Shown here piece by piece: positions 43,523 through 52,557 of a stretch of 64,000 nt of DNA (position 1 is its first letter; each line of letters starts with the position of its first letter). The stretch comes from Streptomyces sp. NBC_01754. GTDB lineage: Bacteria > Actinomycetota > Actinomycetes > Streptomycetales > Streptomycetaceae. The stretch spans positions 5,208,001 to 5,272,000 of the forward strand of contig NZ_CP109132.1 of assembly GCF_035918015.1 (NCBI RefSeq), written 5' to 3'. The notes below the pieces were generated by a model, which made no database searches, was not told where the DNA came from, and worked only from the letters and a program-made list of their open reading frames with translations. The position numbers and the translations under genes were made by a program.

Positions 43523-43528
43523 TAAGCT
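43523..43528 (+). promoter_or_regulatory. -10 box of a probable thrB promoter
   Basis: TAAGCT within an AT-richer island GATAAGCTGTACCC. Transcription would start near 43535, giving a leader of about 150 bases. Confidence 0.4.
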
Positions 43529-43687
43529 GTACCCAACCCGTCCCGCCGCATCTGCCGCGGTGCAGTCGCCGCCGTGACCGCCGGGTACCCACACCCCCCC
43601 GCCCGACAGCCCCCTCGCACGCCGAAGTACCAGTGCACGTCTCGTACCACCCATCCCCGCCGCCGTACAGGAAGAGTCGTCCAACCG

Positions 43688-44605
43688 ATGGCCGGTCCCG
43701 CGTTCCGAGCCGCCGCCGTCCGGGTGCGCGTCCCCGCAACCAGTGCCAACCTGGGCCCGGGGTTCGACGCCCTCGGGCTCTCGCTGGGGCTCTACGACGA
43801 CATCGTCGTCCGGGTCGCCGATTCCGGTCTGCACATCGACATCGCGGGTGAGGGCGCGACGACGCTCCCCCGCGACGAGAGCCATTTGCTCGTACGCTCC
43901 CTGCGCACGGCCTTCGACCTGCTCGGCGGTCAGCCCCGCGGTCTGGAGATCGTCTGCGCCAACCGCATCCCGCACGGCCGCGGCCTCGGTTCCTCGTCCG
44001 CCGCCATCTGCGCCGGGATCGTCGCCGCCCGTGCCGTGACGACGGGCGGGGAGGCGCGCCTCGACGACGCCGCCCTGCTGGAGCTGGCCACCGAGATCGA
44101 GGGGCACCCCGACAACGTCGCGGCCTGTCTCCTGGGCGGATTCACGCTCGCCTGGATGGACGGACCGTCCGCCAGGGCGATCCGGATGGACCCCGCCGAC
44201 TCCGTCGTTCCGGTGGTCTTCGTCCCGGCCACCCCGGTGCTCACCGAGACCGCCCGCGGCCTGCTGCCGCGGACCGTGCCCCATGTGGACGCCGCCGTCA
44301 ACGCCGGCCGTGCGGCCCTGCTGGTCGAGGCGCTGACCAGGCGTCCCGAACTGCTGCTCGCGGCCACCGAGGACCGGCTCCACCAGGAGTACCGGGGCCC
44401 GGCGATGCCACAGAGCGCGGAGCTGGTGAACCGGCTGCGCGCGGACGGGGTCCCCGCGGTCATCTCCGGAGCCGGGCCCACGGTGCTCGCGCTGACGGAG
44501 GAAGGAGCGGCCGACAAGGTGGCGCGGCTGGCGGGCGAGGGGTGGGCCGCCAACCGGCTGACCCTCGACGCCGCCGGGGCGAGTGTGCTGCCGCTGGCCG
44601 CGTGA
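43688..44605 (+). CDS. thrB: Homoserine kinase
   Basis: 305-residue GHMP kinase that phosphorylates homoserine. VPATSANLGPGFDALGLSLG at the N-terminus and the ATP loop PHGRGLGSSSAAI near residue 97 are diagnostic; the third GHMP motif VISGAGPTVLAL is near the C-terminus. The ATG at 43688 begins the conserved part; the frame is open to 43574 but that extension is Pro/Arg-rich. A GGAAGAG lies somewhat far upstream. Downstream is the rho leader. Confidence 0.95.
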   Translation: MAGPAFRAAAVRVRVPATSANLGPGFDALGLSLGLYDDIVVRVADSGLHIDIAGEGATTLPRDESHLLVRSLRTAFDLLGGQPRGLEIVCANRIPHGRGLGSSSAAICAGIVAARAVTTGGEARLDDAALLELATEIEGHPDNVAACLLGGFTLAWMDGPSARAIRMDPADSVVPVVFVPATPVLTETARGLLPRTVPHVDAAVNAGRAALLVEALTRRPELLLAATEDRLHQEYRGPAMPQSAELVNRLRADGVPAVISGAGPTVLALTEEGAADKVARLAGEGWAANRLTLDAAGASVLPLAA

Positions 44606-44992
44606 GCGCCCGTGATTGCCGGTGCATGAGAGGGGGAATGTTTGTTGGAGCCGGTAGTGTTAACCTCAAGTCAGCAATCGACGTCTTCGTGGCGCGTTGC
44701 TTCGTGTCCCGCTCCGGGACCACCACCCTTCCGGGAGCCTCCCCGACTGCCTGAGCAGCCTGCCTGAGCTTTCGAGCACGCTCCGGAACCGGCACGACAC
44801 CCTCTCGCCCGACCAGGAGTGGGCCGAGCAGGGGGATCTCGCGTCGGAACCCCGCACTTTCATCTCTCCGCCGTACCGGCGGACCACCGCCCCGGCACGG
44901 TCCGCGATCGACATGATCAACAGACCGCAGTCGGACAGCACAACCGGTCGCCGAGCCAGAAGGCCGACGTCCGCTCCAGGGAAGGACCCTTC
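44606..44992 (+). promoter_or_regulatory. Long 5' leader of rho with promoter
   Basis: 387 bases between thrB and rho. A TAGTGT -10 box lies at 44655-44660 in a relatively AT-rich patch; transcription from it gives a leader of about 325 bases, a length at which rho autoregulation by transcription termination is plausible. An open frame from a TTG at 44697 runs the whole way and ends in a TGA overlapping the rho start (GTGA), but its third-position GC is only about 75 percent and its start is weak. Confidence 0.4.
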
Positions 44993-47089
44993 GTGAGCGA
45001 CACCACCGATCTGATGGGCGCCACTGCCGACAAGAACGTCGACAGCTCCGCGCCCGCCGAAGGTGCTGCCACTGGCACCACCGCACGGCGCCGCCGCTCC
45101 GGCACCGGCCTCGAGGGCATGGTCCTGGCCGAGCTGCAGCAGGTCGCGTCCGGCCTCGGCATCAGGGGGACTGCGCGGATGCGCAAGAGCCAGCTGATCG
45201 AGGTCATCAAGGAGGCGCAGGCCGGCGGGGGTTCCGCCGCGCCGAAGGCCGCCGCCAAGTCCGCCGCCCCCGCGGCCGCGGAGCCCGAGAGCAAGCCCAA
45301 GCGGCGTGCCACCTCGAAGGCGCGCACCGGTGACGAGAGTGCCGCCGCCGAGCCGCCGGCCGACAAGGCCGCCGCCCAGCAGCAGATCGACATCCCGGGC
45401 CAGCCGGCCAGCGACGAACAGCCCGCGGGTGAGCGACGCCGTCGCCGGGCGACCGCGCAGGCGGGCAGCCCCGAGACGAAGACCGAGACCGGCGCCGAGC
45501 CCCGCTCCGAGGCGGAGCCGCAGGCCGAGCAGCGGACCGAGGGCCGTCAGGACCGCGCCGACGAGCGCGGCGAGGCCAAGGGCGAGCGCGGGGAGCGCGG
45601 CGAGACCAAGGACGACGCGAAGGCCGAGTCCTCCACCGACAACGGCGAGGGCCGTCGCGGAGACCGTCAGGACGGCCGTCGCGGTGACCGCCGCGACCGC
45701 CAGCGGGACCGCCGCGGCAAGGGCGACGACCAGGGCGGCCAGCAGGGCGGCGGGCGCCGTCAGGGCCAGCAGGGCGGCGGCCAGGGCCAGAGCCAGGGCC
45801 AGAGCCAGCAGGGCGGCGGCGGTGGCCAGCACGACGACGGTTACGACGACGAGGGCGGCCGCCGTGGGCGCCGCGGCCGTTACCGCGACCGCCGTGGCCG
45901 TCGCGGCCGCGACGACTTCGCGACCGACGTCCAGGTGGCCGACGACGATGTCCTGATCCCCGTCGCGGGCATCCTCGACATCCTCGACAACTACGCCTTC
46001 ATCCGGACCTCCGGCTACCTGCCGGGCCCGAACGACGTGTACGTCTCGCTGGCCCAGGTCCGCAAGAACGGCCTGCGCAAGGGCGACCACGTCACGGGTG
46101 CGGTGCGCCAGCCCAAGGACGGCGAGCGCCGCGAGAAGTTCAACGCGCTGGTCCGCCTGGACTCGGTGAACGGCATGGCTCCGGAGAGCGGCCGCGGCCG
46201 CCCCGAGTTCCAGAAGCTGACGCCGCTCTACCCGCAGGACCGGCTCCGTCTGGAGACCGACTCCAACATCCTGACCACCCGGATCGTCGACCTGGTCGCC
46301 CCGATCGGCAAGGGCCAGCGCGGCCTGATCGTGGCCCCGCCGAAGACCGGTAAGACCATGATCCTTCAGGCCATCGCCAACGCGATCACGGTCAACAGCC
46401 CCGAGTGCCACCTGATGGTCGTCCTGGTCGACGAGCGTCCGGAAGAGGTCACCGACATGCAGCGGTCGGTGAAGGGCGAGGTCATCTCCTCGACCTTCGA
46501 CCGCCCCGCCGAGGACCACACCACCGTCGCCGAGCTCGCCATCGAGCGCGCCAAGCGCCTGGTGGAGCTGGGCCACGACGTGGTGGTCCTGCTGGACTCG
46601 ATCACCCGTCTGGGCCGCGCGTACAACCTGGCGGCACCGGCCTCCGGCCGCATCCTGTCCGGTGGTGTCGACTCGACCGCGCTGTACCCGCCGAAGCGCT
46701 TCTTCGGTGCCGCGCGCAACATCGAGGACGGCGGCTCGCTGACCATCCTGGCCACCGCGCTCGTCGAGACCGGCTCGCGCATGGACGAGGTGATCTTCGA
46801 GGAGTTCAAGGGCACCGGCAACATGGAGCTCAAGCTCGACCGGAAGCTCTCCGACAAGCGCATCTTCCCGGCGGTGGACGTCGACGCGTCCAGCACCCGC
46901 AAGGAGGAGATCCTGCTCGGCAGCGACGAGCTGGCCATCGTCTGGAAGCTGCGCCGGGTGCTGCACGCCCTCGACCAGCAGCAGGCGATCGAGCTCCTCC
47001 TGGACCGCATGAAGAAGACGCAGTCCAACGCGGAGTTCCTGCTACAGATCCAGAAGACGACCCCGGCGCCGGGCAACGGCAACGACTGA
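44993..47089 (+). CDS. rho: Transcription termination factor Rho
   Basis: 698-residue hexameric RNA helicase. The N-terminal Rho_N helical domain (LAELQQVASGLGIRG, SQLIEVIKEAQ) is followed by a low-complexity insert of about 250 residues: acidic/Arg stretches, then a Gly/Gln-rich block near 246-283 and an RGRR-type block near 286-308. The RNA-binding cold-shock domain follows (LDNYAFIRTSGYLPGPNDVY near 335). Walker A APPKTGKT is near 448 and Walker B VVVLLDS near 530. Actinobacterial Rho proteins typically carry such inserts. GTG start with GGAAGGA upstream. A 16-bp hairpin ends the gene. Confidence 0.96.
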   Translation: MSDTTDLMGATADKNVDSSAPAEGAATGTTARRRRSGTGLEGMVLAELQQVASGLGIRGTARMRKSQLIEVIKEAQAGGGSAAPKAAAKSAAPAAAEPESKPKRRATSKARTGDESAAAEPPADKAAAQQQIDIPGQPASDEQPAGERRRRRATAQAGSPETKTETGAEPRSEAEPQAEQRTEGRQDRADERGEAKGERGERGETKDDAKAESSTDNGEGRRGDRQDGRRGDRRDRQRDRRGKGDDQGGQQGGGRRQGQQGGGQGQSQGQSQQGGGGGQHDDGYDDEGGRRGRRGRYRDRRGRRGRDDFATDVQVADDDVLIPVAGILDILDNYAFIRTSGYLPGPNDVYVSLAQVRKNGLRKGDHVTGAVRQPKDGERREKFNALVRLDSVNGMAPESGRGRPEFQKLTPLYPQDRLRLETDSNILTTRIVDLVAPIGKGQRGLIVAPPKTGKTMILQAIANAITVNSPECHLMVVLVDERPEEVTDMQRSVKGEVISSTFDRPAEDHTTVAELAIERAKRLVELGHDVVVLLDSITRLGRAYNLAAPASGRILSGGVDSTALYPPKRFFGAARNIEDGGSLTILATALVETGSRMDEVIFEEFKGTGNMELKLDRKLSDKRIFPAVDVDASSTRKEEILLGSDELAIVWKLRRVLHALDQQQAIELLLDRMKKTQSNAEFLLQIQKTTPAPGNGND

Positions 47090-47109
47090 CGTCGCCTCAG
47101 CGATCACCC

Positions 47110-47144
47110 GTGCTGCCCCCGTCACACCGTGACGGGGGCAGCAC
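47110..47144 (+). terminator. rho terminator
   Basis: Perfect 16-bp stem GTGCTGCCCCCGTCAC with a three-base loop, 20 bases after the rho stop. One of the strongest hairpins in the window. Confidence 0.75.
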
Positions 47145-47260
47145 GCCGTCGTACGGCCTCCGAAGGCCGCCGACCGCTCCGGTGCCCCCGCCCGGCGGTG
47201 CCGGACCGGTCGCGGAAAGTACCCGGACCGTACGGGAACAGTCACGCCCCCCGCCTCGTT

Positions 47261-47289
47261 TTGGGAGATACGGCCGGTCCTGGCAGACT
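47261..47289 (+). promoter_or_regulatory. rpmE promoter
   Basis: TTGGGA (47261-47266), 17-base spacer, CAGACT (47284-47289); leader about 70 bases. Confidence 0.5.
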
Positions 47290-47363
47290 GGTACGTCGGC
47301 CCCGGTTCACGGACGCGCAATCCGCGCGGGCGACCCGGCGCCCTCCCTAATCTAGGAGACACC

Positions 47364-47588
47364 TTGAAGCGCGACATCCACCCCGAGTACGTCGAGACGC
47401 AGGTCAGCTGCACCTGTGGTGCCTCGTTCACCACCCGGAGCACTCTGGACGCCGGCGCCATCCGCGCCGACGTCTGCTCCGAGTGCCACCCGTTCTACAC
47501 GGGTAAGCAGAAGATCCTCGACACCGGTGGGCGTGTGGCCCGCTTCGAGGCCCGCTTCGGCAAGGCCGCCGGCTCCGCCGCCAAGTAG
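47364..47588 (+). CDS. rpmE: 50S ribosomal protein L31 (zinc-binding type)
   Basis: 74-residue L31. It is the Cys-containing (C+) form: CTC near residue 16-18 and CSEC near 37-40 form the zinc site, with [10 protein letters not shown] as the family block. In Streptomyces the Cys-free paralogue is normally controlled by Zur, and this zinc form is the default one. TTG start with TAGGAGA upstream. Confidence 0.96.
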   Translation: MKRDIHPEYVETQVSCTCGASFTTRSTLDAGAIRADVCSECHPFYTGKQKILDTGGRVARFEARFGKAAGSAAK

Positions 47589-47597
47589 CGAGCCACT

Positions 47598-47646
47598 GCG
47601 CCGGTTCCCGGGGCCCTTTTGCGGGGGCGCCGGGACCGGCGCTTTT
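47598..47646 (+). terminator. rpmE terminator
   Basis: GCGCCGG...CCGGCGC stem with a one-base bulge, followed by TTTT. Confidence 0.7.
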
Positions 47647-47722
47647 CCGGCTGTACCGCCACCGGCGGCAGGCCGTCCAGCAGGCCCGCAGAGGTATGAC
47701 GCATGGAAGCAGGAGCCCGGAG

Positions 47723-48799
47723 ATGTTCGAGGCGGTCGAGGAACTGATCGGCGAGCACGCCGACCTGGAGAAGAAGCTCTCCGACCCGTCGGTCCACGCC
47801 GACCAGGCCAACGCGCGCAAGCTCAACAAGCGCTACGCGGAGTTGACCCCCGTCATCTCCACGTACCGGGCGTGGAAGCGGACCGGCGACGACATCGAGA
47901 CCGCACGTGAACTCGCCGCCGACGACCCGGACTTCGCCGCCGAGGTCAAGGAACTGGAGAAGCAGCGCGAGGAGATCACCGAGAAGCTCCGGCTCCTCCT
48001 GGTCCCGCGCGACCCCAGTGACGACAAGGACGTGCTCCTGGAGATCAAGGCGGGCGCGGGCGGCGACGAATCCGCCCTGTTCGCCGGCGACCTGCTGCGG
48101 ATGTACCTGCGCTACGCCGAGCGCGTCGGCTGGAAGACCGAGATCATCGACTCCACCGAGTCCGAGCTCGGCGGCTACAAGGACGTCCAGGTCGCCGTGA
48201 AGACCAAGGGCGGCAACGGCGCCACCGAGCCCGGCCAGGGCGTCTGGGCGCGGATGAAGTACGAGGGCGGCGTGCACCGTGTGCAGCGGGTGCCCTCCAC
48301 CGAGTCGCAGGGCCGCATCCACACCTCCGCCGCCGGTGTGCTCGTCACCCCCGAGGCGGAGGAGGTCGACGTCGAGATCCACGCCAACGACCTCCGCGTC
48401 GACGTCTACCGTTCCTCCGGGCCCGGCGGCCAGTCGGTCAACACCACCGACTCCGCGGTCCGCATCACGCACCTGCCCACCGGTGTCGTCGCCTCCTGCC
48501 AGAACGAGAAGAGCCAGCTCCAGAACAAGGAGCAGGCCATGCGCATTCTGCGCTCCCGGCTGCTGGCCGCCGCCCAGGAGGCCGCCGAGCAGGAGGCCTC
48601 CGACGTGCGCCGCAGCCAGGTGCGCACGGTGGACCGCTCCGAGAAGATCCGCACGTACAACTTCCCGGAGAACCGGATCTCCGACCACCGTGTCGGCTTC
48701 AAGGCGTACAACCTCGACCAGGTGCTCGACGGCGAGCTCGACGCCGTCATCCAGGCCTGCGTGGACGCCGACTCCGCCGCCAAGCTCGCCGCCGCGTGA
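47723..48799 (+). CDS. prfA: Peptide chain release factor 1
   Basis: 358-residue class I release factor reading UAA and UAG. The catalytic GGQ is at 235-237 in [14 protein letters not shown]; the codon-recognition region around [14 protein letters not shown] is RF1-like. The ATG at 47723 has AGGAG seven bases upstream and matches the family N-terminus ([12 protein letters not shown]); an ATG at 47696 adds nine residues without support. It is followed by prmC, its own modifying enzyme. Confidence 0.95.
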   Translation: MFEAVEELIGEHADLEKKLSDPSVHADQANARKLNKRYAELTPVISTYRAWKRTGDDIETARELAADDPDFAAEVKELEKQREEITEKLRLLLVPRDPSDDKDVLLEIKAGAGGDESALFAGDLLRMYLRYAERVGWKTEIIDSTESELGGYKDVQVAVKTKGGNGATEPGQGVWARMKYEGGVHRVQRVPSTESQGRIHTSAAGVLVTPEAEEVDVEIHANDLRVDVYRSSGPGGQSVNTTDSAVRITHLPTGVVASCQNEKSQLQNKEQAMRILRSRLLAAAQEAAEQEASDVRRSQVRTVDRSEKIRTYNFPENRISDHRVGFKAYNLDQVLDGELDAVIQACVDADSAAKLAAA

Positions 48800-48847
48800 G
48801 CGCGCGAGCCACCACAGCCCGCCCGTGACCCCGTACGGAGAACCGCG

Positions 48848-49693
48848 ATGAACCTGCTGCTCGCCGAGGTGGCCCAGGCCGCCCAGCGGCTGGCCGACGC
48901 CGGTGTCCCCTCCCCGCGATTCGACGCCGAGGAACTCGCCGCGTTCGTACACGGCGTCAAGCGGGGCGAGCTGCACAACGTGCCGGACGCCGACTTCGAC
49001 GCGCGCTACTGGGAGACCGTCGCCCGCCGCGAGGCGCGCGAGCCGCTCCAGCACATCACCGGACGCGCCTTCTTCCGCTACCTGGAGCTCCAGGTGGGCC
49101 CGGGGGTCTTCGTTCCCCGGCCGGAGACCGAGTCCGTCGTCGGCTGGGCCATAGACGCCGTCCGGGCCATGGACGTCGTCGAACCGCTCATCGTCGACCT
49201 GTGCACCGGGTCAGGTGCCATCGCCCTCGCCATGGCGCAGGAGGTGCCGCGCTCCCGCGTGCACGGCGTGGAGCTCTCCGAGGACGCCCTGAGGTGGACC
49301 CGGAGGAACGCCGAGGGGTCCAGGGTCACCCTGCACCGCCAGGACGCCCTGAGCGCCCTCCCCGAGTTCGACGGCCAGGTCGACCTGGTCATCTCCAACC
49401 CGCCGTACATCCCGCTCACCGAGTGGGAGTACGTGGCACCCGAGGCCCGCGACCACGACCCGCAGATGGCCCTCTTCTCGGGCGAGGACGGCCTCGACAC
49501 CATCCGCGGCATCGAACGCACCGCGCACCGGCTGCTGCGCCCCGGCGGCCTCGTCGTCATCGAGCACGCCGACACCCAGGGCGGCCAGGTGCCGTGGATC
49601 TTCACCGAGGAACGGGGCTGGGCCGACGCGGCCGACCACCCCGACCTGAACAACCGGCCCCGGTTCGCGACGGCCCGCAAGGCCATGCCGTGA
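48848..49693 (+). CDS. prmC: Release factor glutamine methyltransferase PrmC (HemK)
   Basis: 281-residue SAM-dependent methyltransferase that methylates the GGQ glutamine of release factors. [15 protein letters not shown] is the SAM site and NPPY at 184-187 is the catalytic motif. The N-terminal helical domain recognises the factor. GGAGAA before the ATG. Lies directly after prfA, as in many bacteria. Confidence 0.95.
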   Translation: MNLLLAEVAQAAQRLADAGVPSPRFDAEELAAFVHGVKRGELHNVPDADFDARYWETVARREAREPLQHITGRAFFRYLELQVGPGVFVPRPETESVVGWAIDAVRAMDVVEPLIVDLCTGSGAIALAMAQEVPRSRVHGVELSEDALRWTRRNAEGSRVTLHRQDALSALPEFDGQVDLVISNPPYIPLTEWEYVAPEARDHDPQMALFSGEDGLDTIRGIERTAHRLLRPGGLVVIEHADTQGGQVPWIFTEERGWADAADHPDLNNRPRFATARKAMP

Positions 49694-49757
49694 CCCCGGC
49701 ACCGGAACCGCGAGAGACCTGTCCACCAGACCTGTACACGTCCGAGGAGGCCGGCTG

Positions 49758-50405
49758 ATGGCACGGCGATACGACTGCAACGACGCGACCGACCGTACGA
49801 CCGGCCTGCGTGAGGCCGCGTCCGCCGTTCGCCGCGGCGAACTGGTCGTGCTGCCCACCGACACCGTGTACGGGATCGGCGCGGACGCCTTCAGCTCCGA
49901 GGGCATCGCCGACCTGCTCGCCGCCAAAGGCCGCGGCCGCAACATGCCGACACCCGTCCTGATCGGCTCCCCGAACACCCTGCACGGACTGGTCACCGAC
50001 TTCTCCGAGGACGCCTGGGAGCTCGTCGACGCCTTCTGGCCCGGCGCCCTCACCCTGGTGGCCCGGCACCAGCCCTCGCTCCAGTGGGACCTCGGGGACA
50101 CCCGCGGCACGGTCGCCGTCCGGATGCCCCTGCACCCGGTGGCCATCGAACTCCTCACCGAGGTCGGCCCGATGGGTGTCTCCAGCGCCAACCTGACCGG
50201 GCACCCCGCGCCGGAGAGCTGCGACGCCGCCCAGGACATGCTCGGCGACTCCGTCTCCGTCTACCTCGACGGCGGCCCGACCCCCGGCATCGTGCCGTCC
50301 TCCATCGTCGACGTCACCGGCGAGGTGCCCGTGCTCCTGCGGGCCGGCGCGCTCTCCGTCGAGGAGCTGCGCAAGGTCGTACCCGGCCTCGAGGTGGCCA
50401 GTTGA
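49758..50405 (+). CDS. tsaC: L-threonylcarbamoyladenylate synthase (Sua5/YciO/YrdC/YwlC)
   Basis: 215-residue YrdC-fold enzyme making threonylcarbamoyl-AMP for the t6A modification of tRNA. Seen: GELVVLPTDTVYGIGADAF, KGRGRNMPTPVL (KxR...SxN type site) and VGPMGVSSANLTGHP. It lacks the extra Sua5 domain. GAGGAGG seven bases before the ATG. Its stop overlaps the next start by one base (TGATG). Confidence 0.92.
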   Translation: MARRYDCNDATDRTTGLREAASAVRRGELVVLPTDTVYGIGADAFSSEGIADLLAAKGRGRNMPTPVLIGSPNTLHGLVTDFSEDAWELVDAFWPGALTLVARHQPSLQWDLGDTRGTVAVRMPLHPVAIELLTEVGPMGVSSANLTGHPAPESCDAAQDMLGDSVSVYLDGGPTPGIVPSSIVDVTGEVPVLLRAGALSVEELRKVVPGLEVAS

Positions 50406-51043
50406 TGGCCCCTGAGGGGCGTGGCATAGCGGGGCAGGACACCCCTTTCCGCATCCTCCACGTCAGCACGGGCAACGTCTGCCGCTCGCCCATCACCGAG
50501 CGGCTGACCCGCCACGCCCTGGTGGACCGCCTCGGCGATCCGCTCAGCGGCGGACTCGTCGTGGAGAGCGCCGGCACCTGGGGCCACGAGGGCGCGCCGA
50601 TGGAGACCAACGCGGAGGTGGTGCTCGCCGACTTCGGCGCCGACGCCACCGGATTCGTCGGCCGCGAACTCCTGGACGAGCACGTGATCCGCGCCGACCT
50701 GGTACTCACCGCCACCCGCGACCACCGCGCCCAGGTGATCTCCATGGGCCACTCCGCGGGACTGCGCACCTTCACGCTCAAGGAGTTCACCCGGCTCGTC
50801 CGGGCCATCGACCCGGCCACGCTGCCCGACGCCCGCGAGGAGGGCGTCGTCGAACGCGCCCGCGCCCTGGTGCGCGCCGCAGCGGCCCTGCGCGGCTGGC
50901 TGCTGGCCCCCACCGCGGAGGCCGACGAGGTCTACGACCCCTACGGCGCCCCGATCACGTTCTTCCGCTCCGTGGGCGACGAGATCAACCAGGCCCTCGA
51001 CCCGGTCGTGACCGCGCTGACGGGCGTCAGCGCCCCGCACTGA
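50405..51043 (+). CDS. LMW protein-tyrosine-phosphatase homologue with Cys-to-Ser active site
   Basis: 212-residue LMW-PTP fold protein. The P-loop reads HVSTGNVCRSP: the position of the catalytic Cys in CX5R is Ser21, while Arg27 and the Ser/Pro that follow are kept. The second Cys of the loop (Cys26) is present, and a DPYG motif occurs in the C-terminal part. It is therefore predicted to bind phosphate or phosphoproteins without the usual Cys chemistry. Residues near 150-210 extend beyond the standard 150-residue LMW-PTP. It is coupled to tsaC and precedes glyA, an arrangement conserved in streptomycetes as far as I recall. Confidence 0.82.
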   Translation: MAPEGRGIAGQDTPFRILHVSTGNVCRSPITERLTRHALVDRLGDPLSGGLVVESAGTWGHEGAPMETNAEVVLADFGADATGFVGRELLDEHVIRADLVLTATRDHRAQVISMGHSAGLRTFTLKEFTRLVRAIDPATLPDAREEGVVERARALVRAAAALRGWLLAPTAEADEVYDPYGAPITFFRSVGDEINQALDPVVTALTGVSAPH

Positions 51044-51120
51044 CCACGGCCCGGGCTCTCCCGGTGCGCCGACCGGCGTACGGGCCCGCACGGCAGCGGG
51101 CAGGAGGCCGGACACCGGCC

Positions 51121-51126
51121 TACATT
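51121..51126 (+). promoter_or_regulatory. -10 box upstream of glyA
   Basis: TACATT, 45 bases before the glyA ATG, leaving a short leader with a ribosome site. Confidence 0.4.
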
Positions 51127-51171
51127 GGAGCGGACAGCAGCGCACCACCTCTTGAGGCCCGGAGCCGTCAG

Positions 51172-52461
51172 ATGCCGGTCACCCCTCCAGCCGCACCCGC
51201 AGACGCGGGCGTGCCGCCGAAACCCCGCGCCGACCTGCCACCGGACTTCGACGCCCTGCTCCGCCAGGACCCCGAGGTCGCCGGCATCCTGCTGGCCGAG
51301 TCCGGCCGCCAGTCGAGCGGCCTCCAGCTCATCGCTGCCGAGAACTTCACCTCGCCCGCCGTCCTGGCGGCCCTCGGCTCCCCGCTCGCCAACAAGTACG
51401 CCGAGGGATACCCCGGCGCCCGCCACCACGGCGGATGCGAGCAGGCGGACGCGGCCGAACGCGTCGCGGTCCGGCGCGCCACGACCCTCTTCGGCGCCGA
51501 GCACGCCAACGTCCAGCCGCACTCCGGCTCCGCCGCCGTCCTCGCCGCCTACGCCGCCCTGCTGCGCCCCGGCGACACGGTGCTGGCCATGGGGCTCCCG
51601 TACGGCGGACACCTCACCCACGGCGCCCCCGGGAACTTCTCCGGCCGCTGGTTCGAGTTCGCCGGCTACGGCGTCGATCCGGACAGCGGACTGATCGACT
51701 ACTCCCAGGTACGCGCCCTGGCCCGGGCCCGGCGGCCCAAGGCCGTCGTCTGCGGCTCCATCTCCTACCCCCGGCACCCCGACTACGCGGCCTTCCGTGA
51801 GATCGCCGACGAGGTGGGCGCCTATCTGATCGCGGACGCCGCCCACCCGATGGGTCTGATCGCCGGGGGCGCGGCGCCCAGCCCCGTACCGTACGCGGAC
51901 GTGGTGTGCGCGACGACGCACAAGGTCCTGCGCGGGCCGCGCGGAGGCATGATCTTGTGCGGCGCCGAGCTCGCCGGGCGGATCGACCGCGCGGTGTTCC
52001 CGTTCACCCAGGGCGGGGCCCAGATGCACACCGTCGCGGCCAAGGCCGTCGCCTTCGGTGAGGCGGCGACGCCCGCCTACGCGGTCTACGCCCACCAGGT
52101 GGTGGCCCACGCACGGGTCCTGGCGGCCGGCCTGGAGGCCGAGGGCTTCGGCGTCACCACGGACGGCACGGACACCCACCTCGTCGTCGTGGACCCCGCT
52201 CCGCTGGGCGTCGACGGCCGCACGGCCCGGGACCGGCTCCTGGCCGCGGGCATGGTGCTCGACACCTGCGCCCTGCCCCACGGAGACACCCGCGGCCTCC
52301 GGCTCGGCACCGCCGCCGTCACCACCCAGGGCATGGACGAGGCGGACATGGCACGGATCGCCGCACTGTTCGGCGCCGCCGTCCGGGAGGGCGACGAGGC
52401 CGGGCGGCTGCGCGCCGAGGTGCGCGAACTGGCGGAGCGGAATCCGCCGTATCCGGGGTAG
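51172..52461 (+). CDS. glyA: Serine hydroxymethyltransferase
   Basis: 429-residue PLP enzyme interconverting serine and glycine with tetrahydrofolate. Visible: LQLIAAENFTSPAVLAALGS, NKYAEGYPGARHHGG, NVQPHSGSAAVLAAY, and the PLP lysine Lys251 in CATTHKVLRGPRGG. Streptomycetes often have two copies; this one sits in the prfA-atp region. ATG with GGAG seven bases upstream fixes the start. Confidence 0.93.
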   Translation: MPVTPPAAPADAGVPPKPRADLPPDFDALLRQDPEVAGILLAESGRQSSGLQLIAAENFTSPAVLAALGSPLANKYAEGYPGARHHGGCEQADAAERVAVRRATTLFGAEHANVQPHSGSAAVLAAYAALLRPGDTVLAMGLPYGGHLTHGAPGNFSGRWFEFAGYGVDPDSGLIDYSQVRALARARRPKAVVCGSISYPRHPDYAAFREIADEVGAYLIADAAHPMGLIAGGAAPSPVPYADVVCATTHKVLRGPRGGMILCGAELAGRIDRAVFPFTQGGAQMHTVAAKAVAFGEAATPAYAVYAHQVVAHARVLAAGLEAEGFGVTTDGTDTHLVVVDPAPLGVDGRTARDRLLAAGMVLDTCALPHGDTRGLRLGTAAVTTQGMDEADMARIAALFGAAVREGDEAGRLRAEVRELAERNPPYPG

Positions 52462-52512
52462 GCGACGGGTGTGCAACCGTCGCCCGTGCTCCGGAGTCCC
52501 TGTTCATGGGAC

Positions 52513-52518
52513 TAGGGT
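52513..52518 (+). promoter_or_regulatory. -10 box of the MraY-like gene
   Basis: TAGGGT, giving a leader of about 33 bases to the GTG at 52558. Confidence 0.4.
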
Positions 52519-52557
52519 GTGGGGCTGAGATGGCCGGCGAATTCTGTGGGGCAGCCC

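Noticed and set aside
43574..43687. N-terminal extension or leader peptide of thrB
   Set aside because: In frame with thrB but Pro/Arg-rich, with no run of Thr/Ile codons and no conserved start.
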